A stretch of 13,916 nucleotides of DNA, taken from assembly GCA_035265325.1 (NCBI GenBank), contig DATFOS010000082.1, positions 1 through 13,916 on the forward strand. The letters are read 5' to 3'. Below, piece after piece: positions 1-6,500 of the stretch (position 1 is the stretch's first letter; each line of letters starts with the position of its first letter). The DNA comes from DATCLS01 sp035265325 (GTDB lineage Bacteria > Actinomycetota > Acidimicrobiia > Acidimicrobiales > VFJN01). Made by a program: the position numbers and the translations under genes. The notes beneath the pieces were generated by a model, which was not told the origin of the DNA, ran no database searches, and saw only the letters and a list, made by a program, of their open reading frames with translations.

Positions 1-2373
1 GGTGAGCTCGGCGCCGAGGGACAGGGCGCTCGGGAGCTGCACCGGCGGCGCCGTCGTCGGCGTCGTGTCGCCCGTCGTGTCTGCGCTCGTGTCGGAGGTG
101 GTCTCGCTCCCGGTGTCTTCGGGGTCGTCGCCGCCGGACAGGGCCACGGCGGCGGCAGCGCCGATCAGCCCGACGGCGGCGATGGCGCCCACGAGGGGGA
201 CCAGCCGGCGCTTGCGGGGACCGTCGTCGCCGGCGTAGCCGGACGCGTGGCCGGGGACGTACTCACCGGAGCCGGGCCCACCTGGGCCGCCGGGCGTGGC
301 CTCGCGGCCGTAGCGGGGACGCGCGCCGAGGTCGGTGCCCGCGCTCGCCAGGGCCATCTCGCTCGGACCGCCGGCGGCGACACCCGCGGCCCCGGCGGCG
401 GCCATGCCCGCGGCCGCCCCGGCGCCCACGCCGGGCCTCGACGGTCCCCCGTCGCGGGGCTCGTCGCCGCGGCCGGCGGGTGGTGGCGCCCACCGGTCAC
501 CGGACGGACCGTCACCGGGCCCGCCGGGGGCCGACGGCCGGACCAGCGTCCGGTCGGACTCGACCCGCGTGGGCTCGTCGCCCCCCTTGGCCGGCCACCG
601 GTCGCCGGAGGGCTGGTCGTGGCGGGCGGTCGGCGCCGCCCAGGCATCGCCCATGTCGACGCGTGTCGGCTCGTCCCCGATCGGGCCGACGGAGCCGGCG
701 GCCGGGATCGCGTCGCCGGAGGGAGCTGCGCCGGCGCGATCGGTCGGCGGTGCCCACTCGCCGGACGGCTCCCCCGCAGGGCCACCGGTGCGGCCGTTCG
801 GCGGCGCCCACTCGCCGGACGGCCCGCCGGTGCCGGACGGCGGGGTGGCGGGGCGGGGCGGGAGGCTGCCGTCGGCGGTGGTGCGGGCGGCCGGCGCCGT
901 GCCGGCGCCCGCCCCGCCCTCGGCGGGATCGCCGGAGAGCCACACCGGGGCGAACGGGGCCTCGCTCGGGTCGGATGTCGGGGCGCCGGCCTTCCCCGCC
1001 GCGGCGGGGCGCGGATCGGGCGTGGGCTCCGGCGTGAACGGCGCGGGCGGCGCCGTGATCGGCGCCCCCGAGGCGGCCGCTCCGGCTGCGGCGCCCGCCG
1101 CCAGGCCGGTGGCGATCGCCCCGGCACCCGCACCGCCGGGCGCTCCTGCGCCGGCGGGCGTGCCCGCCGCATCAGGGGCACCGGGGACGGCAGGGGTGCC
1201 CGCGCCGGGCGCGCCGGGCCTTGAGGGCGTGTCGCTGGCCGGGGTGGCGAGGCCGGCGGGGGTGGCGATGACCGGCTGGGCGGCGGTGGCGCCGATGGCG
1301 CGGGCGTCGGCGCCGCCGCCGCCGGCGACGAGGGCGGCCCCCAGGGCGACGGCATGCTTGGGGTGGGCGTCGAGCGCGACCGGACGGCCGAACGCCGAGG
1401 CGACGAGCTGTGCCACGAGCGGCACCCGGGACGACCCGCCCACGAGAAGGACCCGGTCGACCTGCGCCGCGGTCACGTCGGCCGAGGCGACCGCCCGCCG
1501 CAGCGAGGCGATGCTGTCGTCGAGGACCGGCCGGATCATCCCCTCGAGCTCGGACCGGGTGAGCCGGATCTCGGTCGCCAGACGCGGCAGCACGACCGGG
1601 ATCGACACCTGCGTGTCGGAGGACAGGGCCTCCTTGGCGTCGATGCAGTCGTCGCGCAGGCGGGCGATGGCGCGGAGGGTGTTGGGGTCGTCCTCGGGGA
1701 GGGCCTCGATGGCGCCGTCGAGCGACCGGCGAACGTGCTCGAACACGGCGGCGTCGAAGTCGATGCCGCCCAGCCGCTCGATGCCCTCGGGCTCGCCGAT
1801 GACCTCGAAGCGGTCGCCGGCGCGGCGCAGGAGCGTGGCGTCGAACGTGCCGCCGCCCAGGTCGTAGACGGCGACGACGGCGCCCGGCTCGACCCGCTCC
1901 TCGGCGGCGTAGGCGAGGGCGGCGGCCTCGGGCTCGGTGAGCACCGTGACGCCGCGGAGGTCGGCGAGGCGGATTGCCTGGTCGAACCGGTCCTGCTTGA
2001 AGGGGCCCCAGTTGGCGGGCCGGGTCAGCGCGATCGCGTCGGGGGCGCCGCCCTGCTGCTCGGCGACGGCGTCGACGACCGCCCGCAGGAGCCGGGCGGT
2101 GAGCTGCTCGGCCGAGAACGGGCTGCCGCCCACGATGAGCGGGACGCTGTCGCCGATGCGCCGCTTGAAGAAGCGCGCCAGCCGCTCCGGCTCGGAGCGG
2201 CCGCGCCGGAGCGCGGCGTCGCCGACCAGCGTGCCACCCTCCGCGTTGATGAGGACGGCGGAAGGCACGAGCGCCGACCGGTAGCCCAGCGCGACCATCT
2301 CGGCCCGGCCCTGGCGGTGCACCGCCGCGGCCGAGAACGTCGTACCTATGTCGACACCCAGGGCGTAGCTCAT
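1..2373 (-). CDS. Membrane-anchored Hsp70-family protein lacking a classical substrate-binding domain (3' end outside window)
   Basis: The frame is open for 791 codons from ATG at 2373-2371 to the window edge. Residues 1-351 form an Hsp70/actin-like ATPase domain: first phosphate loop DIGTTFS (about 8-14), second phosphate motif DLGGGTFD (171-178) and adenosine motif VLLVGGSSRVP (308-318). The beta-sandwich and lid of DnaK, normally from about residue 385, are absent. Instead about 370 residues of Pro/Gly/Ala-rich sequence follow, with Ala/Gly stretches near 417-437 and 652-669 and short repeats at 517-640. A basic PRKRR then precedes one hydrophobic helix (about 724-746), followed by a Thr/Asp/Ser/Pro-rich segment. 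By the positive-inside rule the ATPase is cytoplasmic and the tail extracytoplasmic. Actinobacteria carry such Hsp70 fusions besides DnaK; no dnaJ or grpE is nearby. A weak GGGAG lies about 12 nt before the start. The ATPase assignment is secure; function and client are unknown. Confidence 0.93.
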   Translation of the reverse strand, partial: MSYALGVDIGTTFSAAAVHRQGRAEMVALGYRSALVPSAVLINAEGGTLVGDAALRRGRSEPERLARFFKRRIGDSVPLIVGGSPFSAEQLTARLLRAVVDAVAEQQGGAPDAIALTRPANWGPFKQDRFDQAIRLADLRGVTVLTEPEAAALAYAAEERVEPGAVVAVYDLGGGTFDATLLRRAGDRFEVIGEPEGIERLGGIDFDAAVFEHVRRSLDGAIEALPEDDPNTLRAIARLRDDCIDAKEALSSDTQVSIPVVLPRLATEIRLTRSELEGMIRPVLDDSIASLRRAVASADVTAAQVDRVLLVGGSSRVPLVAQLVASAFGRPVALDAHPKHAVALGAALVAGGGGADARAIGATAAQPVIATPAGLATPASDTPSRPGAPGAGTPAVPGAPDAAGTPAGAGAPGGAGAGAIATGLAAGAAAGAAASGAPITAPPAPFTPEPTPDPRPAAAGKAGAPTSDPSEAPFAPVWLSGDPAEGGAGAGTAPAARTTADGSLPPRPATPPSGTGGPSGEWAPPNGRTGGPAGEPSGEWAPPTDRAGAAPSGDAIPAAGSVGPIGDEPTRVDMGDAWAAPTARHDQPSGDRWPAKGGDEPTRVESDRTLVRPSAPGGPGDGPSGDRWAPPPAGRGDEPRDGGPSRPGVGAGAAAGMAAAGAAGVAAGGPSEMALASAGTDLGARPRYGREATPGGPGGPGSGEYVPGHASGYAGDDGPRKRRLVPLVGAIAAVGLIGAAAAVALSGGDDPEDTGSETTSDTSADTTGDTTPTTAPPVQLPSALSLGAELT

Positions 2374-2433
2374 CGCTGCCCGCTCTCCCGTCCGCCCGTC
2401 ACGCGGCGGATCGTAGTGCCGACACCCCTCATC

Positions 2434-2454
2434 GTTTCGGCTCCCCTTCGAAAC
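2434..2454. promoter_or_regulatory. Inverted repeat GTTTCG-N9-CGAAAC upstream of the Hsp70 gene
   Basis: Six-base perfect arms at 2434-2439 and 2449-2454 are separated by nine bases. The dyad is 61 to 81 bases upstream of the Hsp70 start and just upstream of a possible minus-strand -10 box (TACGAT, 2415-2410), a position suited to a transcription-factor site. It does not match the CIRCE or HAIR heat-shock operators. Recognition by any particular regulator is unproven, and arms this short can occur by chance. Confidence 0.3.
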
Positions 2455-2591
2455 ACCACGAGCACCGTTCGCCACGGACGATCCGTCAGACGAGTCGTCG
2501 CGCCGCCCGCCAGATACCTACGGGCGCGGCGCTGCTCCCGGTTCGGAGGGCCGTTGGGCGCGCCGCAGGACGGCGGCGGACGGGAGGCCCT

Positions 2592-2625
2592 GGCGGTGGT
2601 GGCGTTCGGCGACGCCACCACCGCC
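2592..2625 (-). terminator. Perfect 14-bp stem-loop, likely terminator of the dehydrogenase-aminotransferase operon
   Basis: Arms at 2592-2605 (GGCGGTGGTGGCGT) and 2612-2625 are perfectly complementary around a six-base loop (2606-2611). The hairpin begins about 60 bases past the aminotransferase stop codon on the minus strand. No T-run follows on either strand, so it is not a canonical intrinsic terminator; strong hairpins without a U-tract are often proposed as terminators in high-GC actinobacteria. It could instead stabilise the 3' end of the mRNA. Confidence 0.6.
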
Positions 2626-2686
2626 CGGCGTCGGCGCCCGGGCAGGCCGCGGCGCATCGGCCGCGGCCCCGGGCGCGATCGGGGCC

Positions 2687-3991
2687 TCAGCCGGCCGTGA
2701 TGGCCGCCACCAGCGCGTCGAGGCCGAGGTCGAGCTCGTCGTCGGTGATCGTGAGCGGCGGGACCAGGCGGACGACGTTCTCCTCGGGGCCGCAGGCCAG
2801 CGCCAGCACGCCGGCGTCGAGACAGTGGTCGCACACGGCCGTGGTCGTGGCCTTGTCGGCCAGCTCGACACCGACCATGAGCCCGCGCCCCCGGACGTCG
2901 CGGACGGACGGGTGACCGGCCAGGGCCTCGACCAGCCGGTCGAGAGCGCGTTGCCCCAACGTGGTCGCCCGGTCGAGCAGGCCCTCGTCGTCGATCACGT
3001 CGAGCGTGGCCAGGGCGGCGGCGCAGGCGACGGGGTTGCCGCCGAACGTCGAGCCGTGGGCGCCGGTCGGCCAGCGGTCGAACAGCGCCCGGCCGGCCAG
3101 CAGGCCGCCCAGCGGCATGCCGGAGGCGACGCCCTTGGCGAACAGCACCACGTCGGGCGCCACGCCGTAGCCCTCGGCCGCGAAATAGGTGCCGGTGCGC
3201 CCGGCGCCGCACTGGACCTCGTCGAACACGAGGAGGATCCCGTGCTCGTCGCAGCGCGCCCGGAGGCCCTCGAGCCAGGCCCGCTCGGCCGGCACGTAGC
3301 CGCCCTCGCCCAGCACCGGCTCGACGATCATCAACGCCACGTCGTCCGGTGGCGCCTCGAGCGTCAGCAGCCGGTCGAGCCCGTCCAGCGCGGCCTCGAC
3401 GGCGGCCTCGGGGCTCGGGTGCTGGTGCGGCAGGCACCAGGGGGCGTGGTGGACGCCCGGGAGCAGCGGGGCGTAACCGGCCCGGTAGCGGCCCTTGGCG
3501 GTCGTCAGCGTGGTGGCGGCCAGCGTGCGGCCGTGGAAGGCGCGGCGGAAGGCGATGACGTCGGTGCGGCCGGTCACCTTGCGGGCCAGCTTGATGACGC
3601 CGTCGACGGCCTCGGCCCCGGAGTTGCAGAAGAACGCCTGCGGGTCGGCCAGGAACGGCGCCTGCTGCCCCAGCCGCTCGGCCAGCTCGACGTTGCGCCG
3701 GTGGTGCACGACGACCGACGTGTGGACGAGGGCGGCGGCCTGCTCGGCGATCGCAGCCACGACGCGGGGGTGGCCGTGGCCGGTCGCGTTGACCCCGATG
3801 CCCGCGCCGAGGTCGAGGTAGCGGCGGCCGTCGACGTCGATGACCCAGCTGCCCTCGCCCCGCTCGGCGACGATGTCGTAGTAGCGGGGCAGCACGCCCG
3901 CTAGGGCCCGGTCGTCGCGGGCCAGCCAGGCCGGGGTCGCCTCGCCCGGCGGGCCCGGCGGTACGAGCGTGGGCCTGTCGGTGACGGTCAC
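2687..3991 (-). CDS. Class III PLP-dependent aminotransferase, probably omega-amino acid (4-aminobutyrate type)
   Basis: A 434-residue fold-type I, class III aminotransferase, the usual length for this family. Visible motifs are the PLP phosphate-site CNSGAEA, AFHGRT, EPVLGEGGY, the cofactor aspartate in VFDEVQ (D257) and the Schiff-base lysine in FAKGVASG (K286). The 29-residue D-to-K distance matches 4-aminobutyrate aminotransferase. It would move an amino group from a terminal amine to a 2-oxo acid, giving a semialdehyde; the dehydrogenase encoded just upstream would oxidise that product. The start is GTG at 3991, sharing GTGA with the dehydrogenase stop and preceded by AGGGAGG at 4 nt, so the two are translationally coupled. 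The same frame stays open upstream to 6661, but that part is out of frame with the dehydrogenase and meaningless. GABA, 5-aminovalerate, lysine or acetylornithine are all possible substrates; GABA is only the most likely from context. Confidence 0.92.
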   Translation of the reverse strand: MTVTDRPTLVPPGPPGEATPAWLARDDRALAGVLPRYYDIVAERGEGSWVIDVDGRRYLDLGAGIGVNATGHGHPRVVAAIAEQAAALVHTSVVVHHRRNVELAERLGQQAPFLADPQAFFCNSGAEAVDGVIKLARKVTGRTDVIAFRRAFHGRTLAATTLTTAKGRYRAGYAPLLPGVHHAPWCLPHQHPSPEAAVEAALDGLDRLLTLEAPPDDVALMIVEPVLGEGGYVPAERAWLEGLRARCDEHGILLVFDEVQCGAGRTGTYFAAEGYGVAPDVVLFAKGVASGMPLGGLLAGRALFDRWPTGAHGSTFGGNPVACAAALATLDVIDDEGLLDRATTLGQRALDRLVEALAGHPSVRDVRGRGLMVGVELADKATTTAVCDHCLDAGVLALACGPEENVVRLVPPLTITDDELDLGLDALVAAITAG

Positions 3992-5442
3992 TGGGCCTCC
4001 CTGCCGGGGGTGTCGATCTGCGCGCGCTGGAGGCGGCCGGAATAGTCGACGTAGACGGTCTTGACCTCGCTGAACTGCTCGATGCCGCGGGCGCCCGCCT
4101 CGCGGAAGCCGTTGCCCGTGTGCTTGGTGCCGCCGAACGGCAGCGGGATCTCGGCGCCGATCGTCGGGGCGTTGACGTAGACGATGCCGGTGTCGATGCG
4201 GTCGACCGCGTGGAGCGCGGCGTTGATGTCGGACGTGTAGACGGCGGCCGACAGGCCGTACTCGACCGAGTTGACGACGTCGATGGCCTCGTCGAGCCCG
4301 GCCACCTCGAGCACGGCCAGGACCGGCCCGAACGCCTCCTGCCGGGCGATCGTGGTCTCGGGCTTGACCCCGGTCAGCACGGTCGGGGCGACGAACGCAC
4401 CGCCCGGGCAGTCGTCGACCACGACGGCCTCGCCGCCGCAGGCCAGCTCGGCGCCCTCGGAGGTCGCCGTGCGAACCATGCCGAGGATGCGCTCGGCCGA
4501 GTCGGCGGTGATGACCGGGCCGACGTCGGTGCCGGCGACAAGGGGGTCGCCCAGCGTCAGCTCGCCCGCCCGGGTCACGATGCGGTCGACCAGCTCGGTG
4601 GCCACGTCGGGGTGGACGATCAAGCGGGACGTCGACGTGCAGCGCTGGCCCGACGTGCCGAAGGCGCCGAAGATGGCACCGTCGACGACCAGGTCGAGGT
4701 CGGCGTCGGACCGCACGATCATGGCGTTCTTGCCGCCGAGCTCGAGCGACACGAGCCGCGGCCCCTCGGCCATGGCGGCGGCGGCCACCGCCCGCCCGGT
4801 GGCGACCGAGCCGGTGAAGCTGACCGCCCGCACGCCGGGATGGGTCGACAGCGCCCGGGCCGGCTCGGCGTAGCCGTGGACCACCTGGACCAGGCCCTCC
4901 GGCACACCGGCCTCGACGCACGCCGCCACGAAGGCTTCTGCGCAGGCCGGGGCGTGCTCGGACGGCTTCATCACCACGCCGTTGCCGGCCAGTAGCGCCG
5001 GGAAGATCTTCCAGGAGGGGATCGCCACCGGGAAGTTCCACGGGGTGATCAGGCCGACGACGCCGACGGGCTGGCGGGTGGTCCAGCACAGCTTGGCGCC
5101 CAGCTCGGACGGGACCGTCTGGCCCCACGGCCCCCGGCCCTGGCCGGCCACGTAGGCGGCCATGTCGACGGCCTCCTGCACGTCGCCGCCAGCCTCGACG
5201 AGGACCTTGCCGGCCTCGCGGCTGACCAGCTCGGTGAGCGCCTGCTTGTCCCGGGCGAGCACGGCGCCGGCGGCTGCGATGACGTCGGCCCGGGCGGGGA
5301 TGGGCAGCCGGGCCCAGGACCTCTGCGCCTCGGCGGCGCGGGCGACCGCGGCGTCGACCGCCTCGGGGCCGTGGACCGGGTACGTGCCGACGACGTCGTC
5401 GGGCCGGGCGGGATTGCGGGAGGGGAACGTGTCCATGGCCAC
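3988..5442 (-). CDS. NAD(P)-dependent aldehyde dehydrogenase (semialdehyde dehydrogenase type)
   Basis: A full-length ALDH-superfamily enzyme of 484 residues that oxidises an aldehyde to a carboxylate in the cytoplasm. The catalytic set is complete: N136 in TPWNF, general-base E234 in LELGGKN, nucleophile C268 in FGTSGQRC (the usual 34-residue E-to-C spacing), and EAFGPV in the cofactor region. The C-terminal part has PTIGAEIPLPFGGTKHTG, which recalls the ALDH7/aminoadipate-semialdehyde group and 2-oxoglutarate-semialdehyde enzymes as much as succinate-semialdehyde dehydrogenases. It is first in a two-gene operon with the aminotransferase, so its likely substrate is the omega-semialdehyde that enzyme makes. 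The start is GTG 5442 or ATG 5436 (two residues shorter); neither has a well-spaced ribosome site. The divergent RpiR gene and the dyad between them suggest local control. Family certain, substrate open. Confidence 0.93.
   Translation of the reverse strand: MAMDTFPSRNPARPDDVVGTYPVHGPEAVDAAVARAAEAQRSWARLPIPARADVIAAAGAVLARDKQALTELVSREAGKVLVEAGGDVQEAVDMAAYVAGQGRGPWGQTVPSELGAKLCWTTRQPVGVVGLITPWNFPVAIPSWKIFPALLAGNGVVMKPSEHAPACAEAFVAACVEAGVPEGLVQVVHGYAEPARALSTHPGVRAVSFTGSVATGRAVAAAAMAEGPRLVSLELGGKNAMIVRSDADLDLVVDGAIFGAFGTSGQRCTSTSRLIVHPDVATELVDRIVTRAGELTLGDPLVAGTDVGPVITADSAERILGMVRTATSEGAELACGGEAVVVDDCPGGAFVAPTVLTGVKPETTIARQEAFGPVLAVLEVAGLDEAIDVVNSVEYGLSAAVYTSDINAALHAVDRIDTGIVYVNAPTIGAEIPLPFGGTKHTGNGFREAGARGIEQFSEVKTVYVDYSGRLQRAQIDTPGREAQ
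3996..4002 (-). promoter_or_regulatory. Shine-Dalgarno AGGGAGG fixing the aminotransferase GTG start
   Basis: On the minus strand AGGGAGG (4002-3996) lies four bases before GTG 3991, inside the last codons of the dehydrogenase gene. Together with the four-base GTGA overlap it supports this start over any other in the long open frame. Confidence 0.75.
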
Positions 5443-5530
5443 CTACGGGGTCGAAGGGAAGCGGGAGACGATGACCGTGCCGTCGGCACGCCGGGCGGAG
5501 GCGCCGATGCCGGGCCCGGGTCGAGCGCAG

Positions 5531-5552
5531 CGCTGAACCAGACGTTTCAGCG
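5531..5552. promoter_or_regulatory. 22-bp dyad between divergent genes, candidate RpiR operator
   Basis: CGCTGAA (5531-5537) and TTCAGCG (5546-5552) form a perfect seven-base inverted repeat with an eight-base spacer. It lies 26 to 48 bases before the RpiR start, over the -35 region expected for that gene, and about 90 bases before the dehydrogenase start. RpiR proteins bind such dyads as dimers and often control the divergent operon and themselves. Assignment to this protein is inference from position. Just beside it, CCGTAT is directly repeated at 5555-5560 and 5563-5568, an eight-base period. Confidence 0.5.
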
Positions 5553-5565
5553 GGCCGTATGACCG

Positions 5566-5571
5566 TATCAT
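5566..5571 (+). promoter_or_regulatory. -10 box TATCAT of the RpiR gene, leaderless arrangement
   Basis: TATCAT fits the actinobacterial TANNNT -10 pattern and ends seven bases before ATG 5579, which would place the transcription start on or next to the start codon. No Shine-Dalgarno precedes the ATG, consistent with a leaderless mRNA. No clear -35 is seen; that stretch is occupied by the dyad at 5531-5552. Confidence 0.5.
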
Positions 5572-5578
5572 CCGTTCC

Positions 5579-6427
5579 ATGTCCGAGGTGGCCGATCGCA
5601 TCACCCGTCGTCGCGACGAGCTCTCCCCCGCCGAACGGCAGGTGGCCGAGGTCGTCCTGCGGCATCCCGAGGGCATCGCTTTCGGCACCGTGGCCGAGGT
5701 GGCGGCGGTCGCCGACACGTCGAACGCCACGGTCGTCCGCCTGGCCGCCCGGCTCGGTTACCAGGGCTTCAGCGAGCTCCAGGCCTCGGTCCGGGCCGCC
5801 ATCGGCCATCGACTGCGGCCGGCCGCCGAGCGCATCCGGCAGGTCCCCGGCAGCGACGCGCTGGGCCGCACGCTCCAGGCCGAGCTCGGCAACGTGCAGC
5901 GCACGCTGGAGGCGATCGACCCCGACATGTTCGCCAAGGCGGTCGACCTGCTGGCCGACCGGGGCCGGGCCGTGCGGGTGCTCGCCGGCGACGCCGAGGC
6001 CGGCATCGGGGCGATGCTCGCCGACGCCCTGGCCATGCTCCGCGACGACGTGGCGGTCGTCGCCGGCTCGCCGGTCGGCGTGGTCCGCCAGCTGGCGGCG
6101 CTGACGGCCGGCGACGCCGTCGTGATCGCCGTCGACCTGCGGCGGTACGAGCGCTGGGTCGTCGAGGCCGCGCAGCGGGCGGTTGCCGCCCGGGCCAAGG
6201 TGGTCGCCGTCACCGACAGCCCGCTGTCGCCGCTCGCCACGCTGGCCGACGTCACGTTCACCGTGTCGGCCGAGGGCGCCGGGCCCTTCGACAGCCACGT
6301 CGGCACGCTCGCCCTGGTCAACGCCCTCGCAACGGGCGTCGCCGCCCACCTCCGCGACTCGGCCACCGACCGCCTCGACCGGCTCGAGCGCGAGTGGCGC
6401 GACGCCGGCGCCCTCCTCGACCCGTGA
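5579..6427 (+). CDS. RpiR/MurR-family transcriptional regulator (HTH plus SIS domain)
   Basis: A 282-residue protein of standard RpiR length. The N-terminal 75 residues are a helix-turn-helix of the RpiR type, with the TVAEVAAVADTSNATVVRLAARLGY-type core at about 37-61 followed by GFSELQ. Residues about 115-255 form a SIS (sugar isomerase) domain with alternating beta strands such as AVRVLAGD and AKVVAVTDS. Classical SIS sugar-phosphate contacts are not evident: the SxSGxT loop is replaced by DLRRYERW (186-193), and the glycine-rich GxGxS segment by AGDAEAG (136-142). The effector may therefore not be a sugar phosphate. The gene is divergent from the dehydrogenase-aminotransferase operon, its probable target, and lies 73 bases before a co-directional GGT-like gene. 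Start ATG 5579 is supported by a leaderless -10 box. Confidence 0.9.
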   Translation: MSEVADRITRRRDELSPAERQVAEVVLRHPEGIAFGTVAEVAAVADTSNATVVRLAARLGYQGFSELQASVRAAIGHRLRPAAERIRQVPGSDALGRTLQAELGNVQRTLEAIDPDMFAKAVDLLADRGRAVRVLAGDAEAGIGAMLADALAMLRDDVAVVAGSPVGVVRQLAALTAGDAVVIAVDLRRYERWVVEAAQRAVAARAKVVAVTDSPLSPLATLADVTFTVSAEGAGPFDSHVGTLALVNALATGVAAHLRDSATDRLDRLEREWRDAGALLDP

Positions 6428-6434
6428 CACCCCG

Positions 6435-6447
6435 TCCGCCGGGCGGA
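6435..6447 (+). terminator. Small GC hairpin after the RpiR gene
   Basis: TCCGC (6435-6439) pairs with GCGGA (6443-6447) around a three-base loop, beginning eight bases after the RpiR stop. There is no U-tract and the stem is short, so it may be chance in such GC-rich sequence. Confidence 0.22.
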
Positions 6448-6488
6448 GCGCGGCCCGCGGCCGCACCGAGCCGAGGCCTGGGGCCACG

Positions 6489-6494
6489 TACATT
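6489..6494 (+). promoter_or_regulatory. -10 box TACATT for the GGT-like gene, leaderless arrangement
   Basis: TACATT stands out in an otherwise almost pure G/C stretch and ends six bases before ATG 6501, so transcription would begin at or next to the start codon. No Shine-Dalgarno and no clear -35 are seen. It suggests the GGT-like gene has its own promoter as well as possible read-through from the RpiR gene. Confidence 0.5.
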
Positions 6495-6500
6495 GCGGCC

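Larger units (their letters stand above)
2374..2686. other. Intergenic region between aminotransferase end and Hsp70 start
   Basis: This 313-base stretch lies between two minus-strand genes and should hold the aminotransferase terminator and the Hsp70 promoter. It contains a perfect 14-bp hairpin (2592-2625) and an inverted repeat (2434-2454). A minus-strand TACGAT at 2415-2410 could be a -10 box for the Hsp70 gene, but I see no matching -35. The open frames crossing it on both strands extend antisense or out of frame into the neighbouring genes and have no recognisable protein content. I see no RNA gene in it. Confidence 0.6.

Noticed and set aside
165..1355. Long open frames of 396 and 143 codons on the minus strand across the Hsp70 linker
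   Set aside because: They are in other frames from the Hsp70 gene, consist of Arg/Pro/Ala repeats and arise from the GC-rich linker; the Hsp70 frame itself is continuous.
335..2700. Plus-strand open frames antisense to the Hsp70 gene (335-1867 and 1354-2700)
   Set aside because: Low-complexity translations with no recognisable domain; the opposite strand carries clear Hsp70 motifs.
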